Assembly (NCBI GenBank): GCA_003586115.2
Contig: QVOM02000025.1
Coordinates: 89,134,950-89,198,949, forward strand
Source: Salvator merianae
Taxonomy: Eukaryota; Chordata; Lepidosauria; Squamata; Teiidae
Length of the DNA stretch: 64,000 nt
Direction: 5' to 3'
How positions within the stretch are numbered: position 1 is the stretch's first letter; every line of letters begins with the position of its first letter. Below, one piece after another: positions 21,830 through 34,179 of this stretch. The notes below the pieces were generated by a model. The model was not told where the DNA came from. It worked only from the letters and a program-made list of their open reading frames with translations, and did no database searches. The position numbers and the translations under genes were made by a program.

Positions 21830-22440
21830 TGTGCTTGACAGGTCAGAGAGCACTGAAGCTGTGCTTGTTCGATGTGGACCAGCAGGGGCCGCGGTGTCAG
21901 ATGAAGCCGTGTGCCTCCTTCGATTGACTCTGACAGCTGGAAGAGGGCCAGCTCGGTTATGGTATCACAATGTCTCTCCAAATTACCGTCCGACTGTGAC
22001 GCGCTCAGTCAGCATTAACACTGTCTGAGAGGTGGTCGGCGCGGGGGCGGGAATGGGGGAAGGAAGGGATCATGAGTGCTGTGAGTCTGTTGATCCCCGG
22101 GCCTGATCTCACCAGAGGGAAAGAATGGAGGGTTCAGCAGTGTGTGTGTGTGTGTGTGTGTGGTGGCGGGGGGTGGTGAGCGAGAGCAATGGCATTTGCA
22201 AAAAGTGAAAGAGAGAGCATTGTGTTTGGAGGTGGAGCGGGCAAGGGGGGCACAGAAGGGAGAATGACTCATTGATCACTTCCAGTGAATGGTTTCATAT
22301 GTAAGGGACTGTTTATGGCTCTCCCTAATTGCCGCAATATTCCTCCGGCAGTCACAATTCTTCCTTCTATCTGCTTTGCTTGGTCTGATGGATCAGCAGC
22401 TGGCAGAAGGGAAAGCAGCAGAATGAATAAATGCTAAGGG
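21830..22440. other. Non-repetitive, CpG-containing island; conserved-noncoding candidate
   Basis: No repeat family is visible apart from a TG tract at 22139-22161. The part from 21860 to 22060 keeps many CpGs (CCGTCCGACTGTGACGCG) although the surroundings are CpG-poor. The part from 22280 to 22420 is even in composition. Frames on both strands are open for 80-110 codons but match no family. A regulatory element or exon is possible but unproven. Confidence 0.25.
22139..22161. repeat. (TG)n microsatellite
   Basis: Eleven uninterrupted TG units. Confidence 0.9.
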
Positions 22441-22671
22441 TGGAGATGATGGAGGGATCCGGGCAAAAAACAGACGCACGTGTGCTCGGTTCTGTCTGCA
22501 AGCGAAGAGGCTTCTGGGATGTCTGCTACACATGTGCTGCACCTCCAGCTGGTGGGGGAGCTGCAGCTTAGTGGGCTATGCTTCCTGCCCCCCTCCAAAA
22601 GAAATTGGGAACACAATATGATTTTTTTTAAAAATCAAGTAAGTTGTCCTTTCCAGAGACCAGAAAGTGAA

Positions 22672-23275
22672 GAGGACATGGAGGTCAGGTCAGGTATATC
22701 AATGGCTCCTAGAACTGATGCCTAAGTACTTCCTCCAGGGTGGAGAGACAGGCAGGACACTTCTAACCTTATGTTTTCATAAGGTTGGACAAATTCATGG
22801 AGGTGAAGTGTATCAATGGCTATGAGAAGAAATGCCTGGGTACCACCTCCAGTTTGGAGAGACAGGCAGGATGTCTGTAAAGGCCATTTGCAAGGAGTTG
22901 AGGGCAGGTGAAGGTTTTGACTTTGCCTTCTGCTTGGGATGCCCAGAAGCAATTGGTGGGCTTCTGTGTGAGAAAAGATGCTGGGCTAGATGGGCTGACA
23001 CCTGATACAGCAGGGCTTCTCTTATGTTCTTGTAGGGTTAGGCAAATTCATGGAGGACAGGTGTATTAATGGCTACTAGAATGGATGTCTAAGTATCACC
23101 TCTAGGTTGGAGAGACAGGCAGGAAGGCTATCTGCAGGGACTCAAGAGCAGGTGAAGGTTTTCCCTTCGTCTTCTGGTTGAGATGCCCAGAAACAATTGG
23201 TGGGACACTGTGTGAGATGGGATGTGGACTAAATGGACGGTGGCCTGATCCATCAAGGCTCCTCTTATGTTCTTA
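22672..23275 (+). mobile_element. Head-to-tail trimer of a LINE 3' tail
   Basis: Three units of the tail family follow each other: a partial one to about 22785, one from 22786 to about 23032, and one from 23033 to 23275. Each begins GGTTGGACAAATTCATGG or a variant and ends TCTTATGTTCTT. Unit length is near 250 bp. Only the non-coding tail is repeated. Confidence 0.75.
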
Positions 23276-24206
23276 AGAGCAGAATGTAGGGGCATAAAGT
23301 GTGTAATACTCCTTATCATTCCACCATCACTTGCTTACCCCACCCTATGGGTACACATTTCAGCGCAATCAGATCTTGTGGGTGGGATGAAACCAGGACT
23401 CTTGTCTTGGACTGCAACTTCACTGTGGCAGCAAAAATGAAACAAAGAACAAGAAAAGGTCAAATTATCCTTCTGAAACTTTTCAGTGAGGGGTGGCAAT
23501 TTAGCAACAATAGACCTCTCCCTATTCTCAGATTTTTTTTTTCCAAGATCCCCTGTGGCATTTGGGAAGGGCAAAATCTGCACCAGCAAAGCATCACATC
23601 ACCCTGAGATGATTTGGCTGTACACGACAGCCCAAGAAGGCATGTGCTCTGTGTTTATTTGTTCCTACTTGAAAAGCCCACCAGGTACATGCCGCAAAAA
23701 GTCCTTTCTACGTGGTGCAATCCTGACTCTTAATGCCTGCCCAAAGAGATAGTAGGCCCGATGCCAGGACCTTATTTTTTTCAGGAACTTGTTAAAACCG
23801 TTTTATGTGCCCAGACATTTTTAGATTATGGCATCTTGAGCTGGTTGGATGGCTTTATTCTTCTTAATGATACTGTTGGCTTGTCTTATTAGGCAATGTG
23901 TGAGTATCCCTTTTTGGAGAGGGATAAAACTTCATTTATATGTCAAAAGAACAGGAGCAAAACAGGTTTTAATGGCCTGTCGCTCCCAGCTGACAACAAA
24001 TACATGAAGCTGAAAATCTGCAATGATTTAAGGAACCAGGTGCCCCCCCAAAAAGACGGTTTTCTGCTCTTTTCACTTGTCTCCAAAATCTCAAGATTTT
24101 GACACATTTGATGTATTTCCAGATCTTTTGATGTAATGTGCCACATCTCTAGATTCGTTTATGTAACTTCCCTGTTGCCACCTGTTATTCATTGAGAAAG
24201 CTTGAG
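23276..24206. other. No feature recognised
   Basis: About 930 bp of unique-looking sequence without recognisable coding or repeat signal. Confidence 0.45.
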
Positions 24207-24209
24207 TAG

Positions 24210-24663
24210 GGACCTGTTTGCACTTTCCACCTTAGGATGGTAGAACTCTAGCATTCTAAAGTGAAACAGACCACCCAGTGCAAAAGCCATTCACACTGCA
24301 AGGGCTGGAACAGCCCAGAACCAGGCTTCCAGCGTTCACAGTGCAAATGCTGGTCGTGCACCATAACAGCAGCCACGGAAACATTCAGCTGTTGCCATGG
24401 TTGACCGGGGACATAGCACGTGACTGTGCAGGCACAGACTTGCCATGGCCTGCAGTATTTGCACCTGGAAGGAAGTGCGAACGCTGACTACAGGGAGCAA
24501 TGTAGCTGCTCCCAGTACCGCTACAGACAATGATTTAGTTGTCCACAGCTCATATTCAGGAGTGTCTGCAGATGCTCCTGATCACTTGGGCCTCCACAGA
24601 GTGTGCATGCACTGTGCGAATGAGAGTCTGGATGCTCACTTGCACTAAAGTGTGAACAGCCCC
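24210..24663. mobile_element. FB2 foldback element
   Basis: Ends GGACCTGTTTGCACTTT and AAAGTGTGAACAGCCCC. Flanked by TAG (24207-24209) and TAG (24664-24666). Shares ACAATGATTTAGTTGTCCAC with the truncated copy at 41.2 kb. Confidence 0.8.
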
Positions 24664-24786
24664 TAGGAAGCTTAACTTTTGGTATCTTAGGTATTTCTGC
24701 CCCCTACTACTGTGCAACACAGAAAGAAATAATGCCCCTCGTTGGCCAAATGAAGTCAAGGTTGTTTGCTTCTTTTTTCTCCAAAT

Positions 24787-24816
24787 AGTAAGTAAGTAAG
24801 TAAGTAAATACATACA

Positions 24817-24851
<35 letters not shown>
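24787..24851. repeat. (AAGT)n then (AAAT)n microsatellite
   Basis: Compound tetranucleotide tract that runs directly into the interspersed repeat after it. Confidence 0.9.
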
Positions 24852-25200
24852 GATTTCTATCCTGCCAAAGGGATCAGGGCAGGTTCCATCAAAGTCAATA
24901 TTAAAACCCAATTTAAAACAAAGACATTATAACAATAAATAATAGTGTTTGAAAGGGGAGGGGAAACTGTTTCTTTAGCTATAGGTTAGCAGACATCCAA
25001 ATAAATACAGTGAAGGTGCCAGCGGCATTTCAGAGGGGAAGCTATTCAATAATCTGAGAGCTACCACCAAGAAGGTTCTCTTATGTACTTCCATTCCTTT
25101 AACTACTGTGAGAGAGACTCACAGTTGCATCTTAAGGCATGGCAAGTTGGCACAGGAGAAGGCGTTCCTTTAGATATGTGAGCCCCCCCCCCAACTGTTC
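24852..25200. repeat. Interspersed LINE/SINE-like repeat
   Basis: Same family as 10149-10620: GATTTCTATCCTGCC, 'aagctattcaataatctgagag', CTACCACCAAGAAGG. Both copies begin with a tetranucleotide microsatellite, suggesting the family's end seeds such tracts. Confidence 0.5.
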
Positions 25201-27260
25201 TAAATTGAACTAAATTTGTGCATGTCTATTCAATTGTAGTGTAAAAATAATTCCTTTTACCACCACTACCACTGCCATATGGTAGGCATGATGATCTGCT
25301 TTAACCTGCATTCAGTCAGATTCACAGCAGGATTTATGCCCTGTGCACCATAGCCGTTGACCCTCCTGTTTCATTGCCTGTAGCTCCATGGAATACTAGA
25401 ATGTTTTGTGGACCCCCTACTGATGCCAAGGGCACTTATTTGAATCAATAAATGACAAGGATGCATAGGACTGGGGATATATTTGCAATTGTTTCGTGCT
25501 TGCAAACTTTGCAACATAATTCCCAAGCACAGCAGAGTTATAATGCCTAAAACATTCATTACTGTAATTTTTTCCTTCTCAGGGAATACTCATACGTTGA
25601 GAGTAAATAACTTGTGCAGGACAACCTACTGTATTTGCAACAAAAATGAGAGTGGAGAACATGATGGTTGAAGAATGGAAAGACAAGACCTTCTAATCTG
25701 GGAAATTCTGGGGCAAAAGGCTCCTCTCAAAATCTAATAATCTATCCCAAGATGCATCAGTTGATTGCCGTGTGATTGCCAGTGTGTGAACCTGCTATTG
25801 GGCTAGTTTGCAGGATCCATTTAAGGAGGAGAAAAAAGGTGGATTTGGAATCTGGGAGAGGTGAAGACATGGGAAACAGGCTTGAAGGTCTTGAGAGGCG
25901 GCTGGTCTTGAGAGAAAGAAGAAGGAAATCTGGAGTGGAGGCCAATTTCACAAATAGGATTAGGAAGTCGTTTACAGGATATAGTAGCACTTTCAGTGCC
26001 GAGCATTTAACATGCGAATTTTAACATAGAATTTCAAGCAGAAATACATGGGCTAATCAGAGTGGGGGAAAGAATTTGAAAAAAAAAACATGTTTTTGTC
26101 TCGGAAGTAGAGAAATGGCCAATTTCTATGTGCAATGCGTAACTGCATTTATTATCTATGTGAGATACTATAGGTACAGGAAAAAATCTGGTCTAGAAGG
26201 CCACATCGGGTTGTTGAAGAGGCATTTCTGGCAGGATGGCACAGAACAAAATGCTCCAATATTTGGAAGTAACAAATGGGCAGAAAAATAGAAATATTTG
26301 AAATAAATCAATATATGAAACTAACAGCAAGCTAACTCACAGTTTCCACCTACAACTAAAAGAAAAATGGTGCTCAACACATCAATTTATTTTGTAAAAT
26401 AGGAAAGAAAAAGCCTTTAGTATGGACTACTGTTCCCACTTAAGACCTTCTCCAAAACTACATAGCAAGAGTCCATCTACACCTAAGGCTTAATCCAGCT
26501 TCAGTCCACCTTCAGAATGAGATAACATATTAGCATAATGACTAGCCATATGAATTGGGCATTATCTAAACCAAATGTGGATTTTCTGAGTAAGAGAGTG
26601 GCAAAAGAAAAACCATTTGTCATTTTGCTGATATGTTCTCTCACTCTGAAAGTGGACTGGAGATGGATTAAAATTTAGGTGTCGATGGGTTCCACGTCAA
26701 AATAGAGCTAAGAGACATATCCCATTTCTAGTGCAATCTTGTGAAGCAATCATTTCTACATTTTGGAAGGCAGAGAAGGACAGTGAATGAGAGCAGTCTA
26801 ACCCCTCCCTCCTCCCTCACGTGCATTAATGGTGAGTACCTGAATGTGCCTCCCTAGAAGTCCTTTTTAGTGTACCATGCCAGGGAGGAATTATCCAGAG
26901 GCTGCCTCCAGATGGGAAGTCAACTCCCCAACCCATTGGGATTGCCAGACAATCCTACTGCAATGGCATTTGCAATGTGCACACAAACACACACACACAT
27001 TGCAAGGTTATCACAGGAAATCCAGCAGCAATGTCACATTTTTCATGATAGTGCCATTTACCTGCATGTTTGACCAGGTCATAAGTTTGATGTAATAAGG
27101 GAAAGAAAAAAGCTTCTCATAGAACAAGGGGGGCATCTCCCTCTAATAAGGAAGTTAATAAATTGATGATCTAGGTGTAAGATTATTTTCACCTCAAAGG
27201 TCTGAATACAACTGCTCAGGTTCTAGAGAGGAGCAACTCATGTGCCAAATTTTCATTGTG
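25201..27260. other. No feature recognised (about 2 kb)
   Basis: Low-repeat AT-rich sequence with short CA repeats near 26980. An 82-codon frame at 25776-26024 is rich in Arg/Lys/Glu and matches nothing I know. Confidence 0.45.
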
Positions 27261-27268
27261 TCTCCAAG

Positions 27269-27674
27269 TAAGGATCTGCAAATTGCAATTCGCATTCAAA
27301 AATTCATATGAAATTTCGTATTTGCAAATTTTCGCATTTCGTGTTTTCGATCAAAATGAAACAGCCTCTTCTTTAGCAAAAATGAAATATTCATTGAATG
27401 TTCGCATTTTTGTTGTGATTAAGCCATGAAAATGGATTTTTCAATGACATTTTCAATGGGAAAAACATTGCGGAAACCATAAAAAATGAACGCAGAAAAT
27501 GCATTTTTCGACACTGAAATGCACTGACAAAACAAAAATACAAATTTTCATCCAAAAGCAAATCTTCAAGGAGAGGCTGGACAGACATCTGTCTAGGATG
27601 GTTAGTGAGGTCCCTGGAGGTCCCTTCCAACTCTATGATTCTAAGTAAATATATTTTTTTTGTGCACATCCCTA
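27269..27674. mobile_element. FB4 element (hAT-like)
   Basis: Starts TAAGGATCTGCAAATTGC and ends TTTGTGCACATCCCTA. The flanks are TCTCCAAG at 27261-27268 and identical TCTCCAAG at 27675-27682, a perfect 8-bp duplication. The interior is made of self-complementary TTCGCATTT / AAATGCG words. A CR1 tail is nested at 27564-27643. Confidence 0.85.
27564..27643 (+). mobile_element. CR1 3' end nested in FB4
   Basis: TTCAAGGAGAGGCTGGACAG to CCAACTCTATGATTCTA is the last 80 bp of a CR1 element. AGCAAAT before and AGTAAAT after it may be a short target duplication with one change. Confidence 0.85.
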
Positions 27675-27682
27675 TCTCCAAG

Positions 27683-28239
27683 TTTCACAGATCAGCCAAA
27701 ATCATCTTGCAATAGCTCTGCTAGTAATGCAGTTCAGCAGTGGCGAGAATGGGTGGGTTTAGAGTATGAGGTTAAGATCCTGCTCCTTAGATAAATCTCA
27801 CTGCAAAGAAAGTTCTTTATGAACTCTCTTTGCGCCCATCCCTGATCAGGCAGCAGCTTACAAAATTGATTAACAAACACATACAGAGAAGAAAATTGCA
27901 GAGCTTAAGCAAAAGAATAATGATTTTTCTAATAGGAATGTTGTCTTGATTAGCAGAAATTATAGTGCAGCTTTGCTGGTATATTTTGTGGAACATAAAC
28001 CTGAGCCAAATAGGTTGAGTATATGTGGGATGGGGTGAAGAGCTGCAAAAAATCAGTATAAGCCAATGTCCATTTTACTTTACAAGTCAGTCTCAGAGGA
28101 ACTTATGCTAAATGGCAGATGACCCTATGGACAGTTTGGTGCGGTTTCTTGATGCTCCAGACAGTGCAGCAGTGAGAAATTTTGGAAAGTGCATAGTTAC
28201 TTTGGAGAATGAGTTACCAGTTTTGTCGGTTGCTATCTT
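27683..28239. other. No feature recognised
   Basis: Unique-looking stretch. Confidence 0.45.
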
Positions 28240-28697
28240 GGGGCGTTTCGCATTTACCGCATTAGCATAGGATAATTAGCATAGGATAATTAGCACAGAC
28301 ACCATCCATGCTATGTGGTCCTAGTGCCTTACCAGAAGCAGGGTACTGGCATTCGCACTGCAAATGCTGGGAGCCATGCCTGATACTTACCATGGCAGTG
28401 GCCATGAAGCATCTGGCCACTGCCGTGGCTACCATCAAGGCCGCGCAGTGCACAGGTGTGCAGGTGCAATCAGTTTGTCGCATAGGCCTAGCTGCTGCAT
28501 CACAAGGTAAATGTGGATGCAGTTTACCAGTTTATCAGCTCCCAGCAAAGTTGTAGAGCAGAAATTTGTGCTCCACAGCTAGGAGTGATCGGGAGCAGCG
28601 TTATGCTGCTCCAAGCCACTCAGGCCTCTGTCAGGTGCAGAAGCACTTTGCTAGCAAGTGTCCTGGTAGCCTGCTAACAACGCGTGCGAGTTGGCTC
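28240..28697. mobile_element. FB2 foldback element
   Basis: Starts GGGGCGTTTCGCATTTACC. The right end near 28690 (GCGTGCGAGTTGGCTC) is worn. A GCATAGGATAATTA unit is doubled inside the left hairpin. The middle (GGTACTGGCATTCGCACTGC, ATGGCAGTGGCCATG) follows other FB2 copies. Confidence 0.65.
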
Positions 28698-30703
28698 TTG
28701 TTCCCAGACTAGGTGTGGTGTGGTGCAGTGCACATAGACATCAGCATCTCTGCAACAATGGTGAAACATGTGACAAAGAAACTAGGAGTGGAAGCCAGAG
28801 CTCCCTTCTTCATCCATGCATATTTTCATCTTGGGCTGTGGTCACACCTGACGTCTAAGATGATCTCAGGCAGTCTTCAATTCTCAGGGATCACACACCC
28901 AAATGCCCTTCTGATTTTTCTGTGAGCTACCCCATCCCAATTCAGTCTCTCTGATATGCAGATTATTCTAGCTCTGAGACCATTTCTGTTTCTTAGTCCA
29001 GTTATACTTTCAGTGCATGATCATGCAAGAGGATTATAAAAGACAGTGCCTGTACTTTCGTGGGAGGATAGAGGAAGGTTTCCCTCTCCCACTCCAGCCA
29101 ATGCCAGACCTCTTTCTCTGTGCCTCTCTCACAAGGAATTTACAGGAAGCGACAAATGATTGCAGGAAAATAAAAATTACTATAATGTCAAGACAATAGG
29201 GCATGCATTAGCAATAAGAAACAGGAGTGATCGCCAGCAAATAAAAGAGAAAGAGGAGGTGCAGCAGGGACATATGTCTTGTGATGATTTGTAACTAAGG
29301 GACCAGTTTTCACACAAGAATATTTCTGCAGTTGCAGGTAGGGGTTGCAAGGCCTGCCCCAGAGTCAGCTGCTCCAGTGGGCCCTAATCTGCCACACCAC
29401 CACTTGTGCCAGGAACACACTTGCCTCCTGTCCAGAGTCATCTTCCATTTTCCCCTTCCCCACAGCAGGAGCAGGCACTGACATTGGTGATTACCAAGAA
29501 CAGAAGTGTCTAATTCTTGTATGGCGCCCTACCAGAAGAGATACACAGGGAGAAATAGGGAATGTGGCAGAGTGAGGGAGAGAAGGAGGCAGGAGGAGGC
29601 AGGGTGGCTGCTGGAGAGGGGAGCTGCCCTTCTTCCTCTCCGAGCACCTCCTCTCTTGGTTTCTGCCCCACAAGGCTTATAGTCTCCTGACCCCTAGTGA
29701 CTTGGACTTCTTCTTCCCTTCCCCCACACCTTGGGACCTTCAATCAGACAAAGCTGCTCCTTCCCCCAGTTGCCAAAACAGCTTAGTTTTGTGCAATTAC
29801 GGAGTTCTGCATCTCTCAGCCACCGGTGCCTTGACCTTAAGCTGCTTTTCTGGACTCCATTGCTCATTAGCAGCTTAAGGCCAAGGACCCTTGCTGGTCT
29901 TGGCTCTCAATGGCTGCCTTGTTTGGAGCTTCAAGGGCGGCGGCAGCAACACTGGATGAAGGCAAGCATGCAAGCCGGCGTGCTGTCAGATGGAGTCCCT
30001 TTGGCATGGTGATGGGGGAGGGTGGCCGAAAGCCAGTCACATGCCTCATGGAGCTGCCTTGCTCCGATTCAAGGGGACGAAGGTGAAGGCAGGCCCCGAT
30101 CCCTCAGGAAATGGAAAGCATAGCTAGGTGGGTTGTAGGGCAGAGGTGAGGTCTGCTCAGTTCCTGTTCACAGTGCGGCTTTGGATGCATCAGCAGAAGG
30201 AGGGTCAAATCCCCACTCGGCCATGGAAGCTCTGGGGGTGACCTGGAACCAATTGTCGCTTTGCAGGGTTGTTGTGTGGGGACAGAATGAAAAATTAAAA
30301 TAAAACGCAGAAGGGATAAATAATGCTGTCTGCCCTGAGCATCTTGGAAGAGGGTCAAGGGGGCAGTAGGAGGTGGATGTAATGGGGGAGTGAATGCCTC
30401 TAATGACTGTCTGAGTCTAACAGAACAGAACTATCATGGTAGTTAACCCAAGAGTTGTGAGGTTCTAGGCCAGTGTGGGGTCCCTTTACCCCCTGATCTG
30501 GGAATTCTTGTCCTGGAATGCCAAAAGATAAAACCCCTTCCTTTGGACCAGTTAAAATCTCGGCTGTAACAAAGAAGCGGAAAGGAGGCAGGGGTGGAGA
30601 GTATGGACACAAAGGCCGCTGGCTATACCGTCTCCTGAGAAGCTAAAATGTGATTGACAGAAGTGCACCCAATCAGAGAGGGAAGGGAAGGATGGGAGGG
30701 GTG
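28698..30703. other. No feature recognised (about 2 kb)
   Basis: Unique-looking sequence with moderate GC. Frames of 60-93 codons overlap on both strands without family signal. Confidence 0.45.
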
Positions 30704-30775
30704 GAGAGGGGAGAGGAGAGGAGAGGAGAGGAGAGGAGAGGAGAGGAGAGGAGAGGAGAGGAGAGGAGAGGAGAA
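30704..30775. repeat. (GAGAG)n pentanucleotide tract
   Basis: About 14 GGAGA units, pure purine on the plus strand. Confidence 0.95.
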
Positions 30776-31434
30776 GAGTACCCTGTCATCAGACTGAGGA
30801 TGGAGGAACTGAAAAGGGCGGACAAAGAAAGATGAACTGAGTGAGCACTAAATTAGATGGGTGTGATCAAACCAATATTGAACTCAGACCCTATTGTTCC
30901 CTCCGGTGAACTAATCTGTTATGGTGTGAGCAGGCCCTTGATTTGCATATCAGCCTAGATTAATGGTCTTGGAGAGAAGCAACATCTGTCTCCCTGGAAC
31001 CAGTGTACACATTCAGTTTTGAGTCATGCAGTGTTGATAAATAAACCATGTGAGATCAAGTATCGGCTTCACAGTTTCTTTCAGATGTTAGGATGATTAA
31101 CTTCTTATAATGATTTGACAGAAATGGTGATGGTTCAGGAAAGTCCAACAAGAATGAAAAAAAAAAGACTGGAGCAACTTGTTTGGGAGAAAAGATTACA
31201 ATATTTTGGTGTTTTCAGGTGAGTAAAGGAGTTACGATAGAGGTGTCTGAAATTAGTGTGGTTTGGAAAACAGTGGATTTGGGAAAGGGTCCCTCCTCTC
31301 TCCAAAGCAAGAGACCCATGGATCACCTAATAGTCAAATCATGGAAAGTTCAAGAGAAAAATATCTTCAGGCAGTCCCTTGTTCAGCTGTGGAACGGGAT
31401 ACCACAAGTTATCATGATTTCCGCTGCCTTGTAG
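30776..31434. other. No feature recognised
   Basis: Unique-looking sequence. From 31090 to 31430 the wording (TTTTCAGGTGAGTAAAGG, 'aggcagtcccttgttcagctgtggaa') could be a worn LINE ORF2 end, but I cannot confirm it. Confidence 0.35.
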
Positions 31435-31530
31435 GAATTTATTTATTTATTAGATTTATATACCATGGATTTCTGGAGACTTTTTGTAGTTCCAGGGAAT
31501 AAACCAAGAAACAAACATTATAAATAAAAA
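31435..31530. repeat. LINE/SINE tail fragment
   Basis: TTATTTATTTATTAGATTTA and 'tataccatggatttctgg' is the usual wording of a common reptile tail. Confidence 0.4.
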
Positions 31531-31579
31531 TAAATAGTGGCCACTCAATTTAAACACTGTTGAAAGCAGAGGCGATAAA

Positions 31580-31995
31580 GGGTGTTTTTGCACTTACCAC
31601 GATAGAACTGACTAATTAGTCTGTTCTGTCATGGTATTGACCACGCAGCACAGACACTATAGCACAGACACTGTCTGCACTATACGACCAAAAACCAGAC
31701 CTGAAGCTGGCTACCGGCATTCATGGTGCGAATTTTGGTAGCTATGCCCAATCCTCACCATGACAGCATCGCACCAGCCCGGATGCTTCATGACCAGGTA
31801 GGTGCGAACACACCTTACCAGGAGATGACTATCACCACCTGGTAAGGTTGTGGAACACTAATTAGTGCTCCACAGGTAGCAGTGATCAGGAGCAGAAGTA
31901 GCCCACTCCCAGCCACTCAGGCCTCCACAAAGTGTGGAAGCACTTGACTAGCAAGCATCCTTGATGCTGGCTAGGACAAAGTACAAACAGGCCCC
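31580..31995. mobile_element. FB2 foldback element
   Basis: Starts GGGTGTTTTTGCACTTACC and ends AAGTACAAACAGGCCCC. Inside each end is a hairpin: TAGAACTGACTAATTAGTCTG on the left (21 bases shown in part as GACTAATTAGTC) and GCTAGCAAGCATC..GATGCTGGCTAG on the right. The flanks AAA / CAA are not a clean duplication. Confidence 0.75.
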
Positions 31996-32223
31996 AAGTG
32001 TGTTTGGAAAAGGATTGAGCAAATTCATGTCAGGGATATCAAAGGCTACATATAAACACAGAACCATAGAAGTCATAGTATGTGGATATGATGTTCCCAT
32101 CCCACCTCTTAAAGGCCAGACAATGCCTTTTGAAAGTGTACTTTGTAGCCTTTAATGTGGATTAAGGCACTAGTGTGTGGATGGGCCTGTGCGCACTTGT
32201 GCTCTGGAACAAGAACAAGCAAC

Positions 32224-32603
32224 TGGAGATATGCCAAACAGGATCAGTTTCAACCCTGTTTGAATCGAATATCCATGTCCAATGCTGTTTGCACTTAACT
32301 AAACCACCCTGCTTGAAGGGGGCTGGTTTGATTTGAACTGAACCATGAGTGTTCATATGAACTGCCAGATACCTTCTCTTTGAATCGAATACGTTCTAGT
32401 TCAACTTCATTGGTCCTTTAAAAAGGGCTTTTAATATATATTTAGATGGTATTTTAAAAAAACAGACTGAAAATTGTTCAATGTTCAAACTGAACCAGGT
32501 TGAGCTTCTTCAGCTGAGTTTCAAACTGAACTCAACATGGGTTTGATTCAAACCAAACCAAACCAAACCAAACCAAACCAAACCACACCACACCACAGCT
32601 CTA
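32224..32603. mobile_element. FB4-like element with AAACC tract
   Basis: Starts TGGAGATATGCCAAACAGG and ends CCACAGCTCTA. The flanks CAAGCAAC (32216-32223) and TAAGCAAC (32604-32611) match at 7 of 8 positions. The right arm contains an (AAACC)n tract at 32550-32598. Confidence 0.7.
32550..32598. repeat. (AAACC)n microsatellite
   Basis: About eight AAACC units ending in CACCA variants, inside the right arm of the FB4-like element. Confidence 0.9.
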
Positions 32604-32610
32604 TAAGCAA

Positions 32611-33047
32611 CCCATTCCAGCCAATGGAGTGGAACAGGGCTATCCACATTTGGACAGCCCATTCCGCTCCGTTCCTTGCCACTTCCTCCAGAAAGCACTT
32701 GGAAATAGCAGGATAGCTCCAAATGCCAGGAACAAAAGTTCCCAGCCTTTGGAGTTTCTGGCCTGGCCAGTTTGCAGTGGAATTTCCTGGAATGCCACCA
32801 AAAAGCGTCCCCCTTATTATACCAGACCAATATACTTCCCTTGCTAGTTGGACCAGTTTTGACCTCAATATTGAGGTTCACAGCTAAACCGGGTAGGGTG
32901 CCATTTTTGGCGCCCTAGCCTGGTCCATGCTTCATCTAGTGCAGATGGAGCATGATGGGGGTGCTTAACTTAGTCTGCACTAGCGTGAGGACATGTTGCC
33001 CCTTATTCCAGAATTTGTTCCAGAATAAGGGACAGTGCAGAATGCGC
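32611..33047. mobile_element. FB1 long variant
   Basis: The interior GGAACAAAAGTTCCC and 'cctttggagtttctggcc' and the right end CCAGAATAAGGGACAGTGC match FB1 relatives at 12.36 and 36.44 kb. The left end is not clear. Confidence 0.5.
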
Positions 33048-33899
33048 TGATGCCACCACCTCTAAGCTGCTTTTGAGCCCCTTTTTCCTCTGGGCAGATG
33101 CAGCCAAAGACTATTAGCCAAGACTTTGATCAACTAATATTTAGAGGAAATGTTCCAGTAAAGGCCATGCATGGCAACTGCTGAGTAAGGAGAGTGTGGT
33201 CACACTCATGAGCACCTTGCAGACTTCTCATTGGTAGCTGAACAAAAGGCCGATGAGCTTTCTGGTCTGATCTCAGAAGGCGTTTCTTATGTTTTCAAGA
33301 AGAAAAGAACAGCAATCAATAATATTTCAAGGGCATGGATGGATGCTACTTTCTGATTCATGCCTCCTTTGGGGGTTGTCCACATTATTGTTACTGTCAC
33401 ATTTTCTCGCTGAGACAAAAAATAGGAGATATCTTGGAAGAAGGAGATGGCAAGTGAAAGAACAGTGATAATCCCTTAACCATGCCATCTTTGGCAGCCC
33501 TTTCTGGCCCTTGATTTGTGGCACTCCAGAGACTCCAGAACTACACCTCCCAGCCTTCTACTCCTAGCAGGGCTTGCATGGAACACTGGGTGTGGAAAGC
33601 TAGAGGTTGTAGCTATGGAAGAACTGGATCGCCACAAGTTGAGCAGCCTCACCCTAAAGTTTCAGACCTGTACCAATGGCCCTATTTAGAAAGCACATGT
33701 GTGCCTGAAATGATCATGCACTCATCACAGTGAGAAAGAGAATTAATGCAGCTTTTAAAATGATCACTGGCTGAAAGCCAACAGGAGCTGGGCAGCATCC
33801 GGATCAGGAAAATGAAAATTTGAGTGAGGAGGGTTGGAATTAGGCAGATGCTCCTCAGGGGAATGGGGGACTAGTCAACAATGTACAAGTTGGAAGATG
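33048..33899. other. No feature recognised
   Basis: Unique-looking sequence of about 850 bp. Confidence 0.4.
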
Positions 33900-34179
33900 T
33901 AAGGGACAGTCTAAGACTTCACGTGGTCTTATGGGAGTAAGCTTTCACCAGAAGAGGACACAGAAATTATTATATGCTGATAACAGAAGCCTCCAAGCCA
34001 GAATCGGGGGGTTGGAATGCTTGGTGATGGATGAAAAGATAGATGGTACTGGCATAACTGAAATCTAGTGGACTGATGAAAACCAATGGATACAATTATC
34101 TCAGGCTATATGCTCTACAGGAAGGGAAAGAAAGGGGGAATTGGAGGTGATGCAGCTAGTACATTAAAGAAGAAATAAT

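Noticed and set aside
25776..26024. 82-codon Arg/Lys/Glu-rich frame
   Set aside because: Purine-rich composition explains it; no homology seen.
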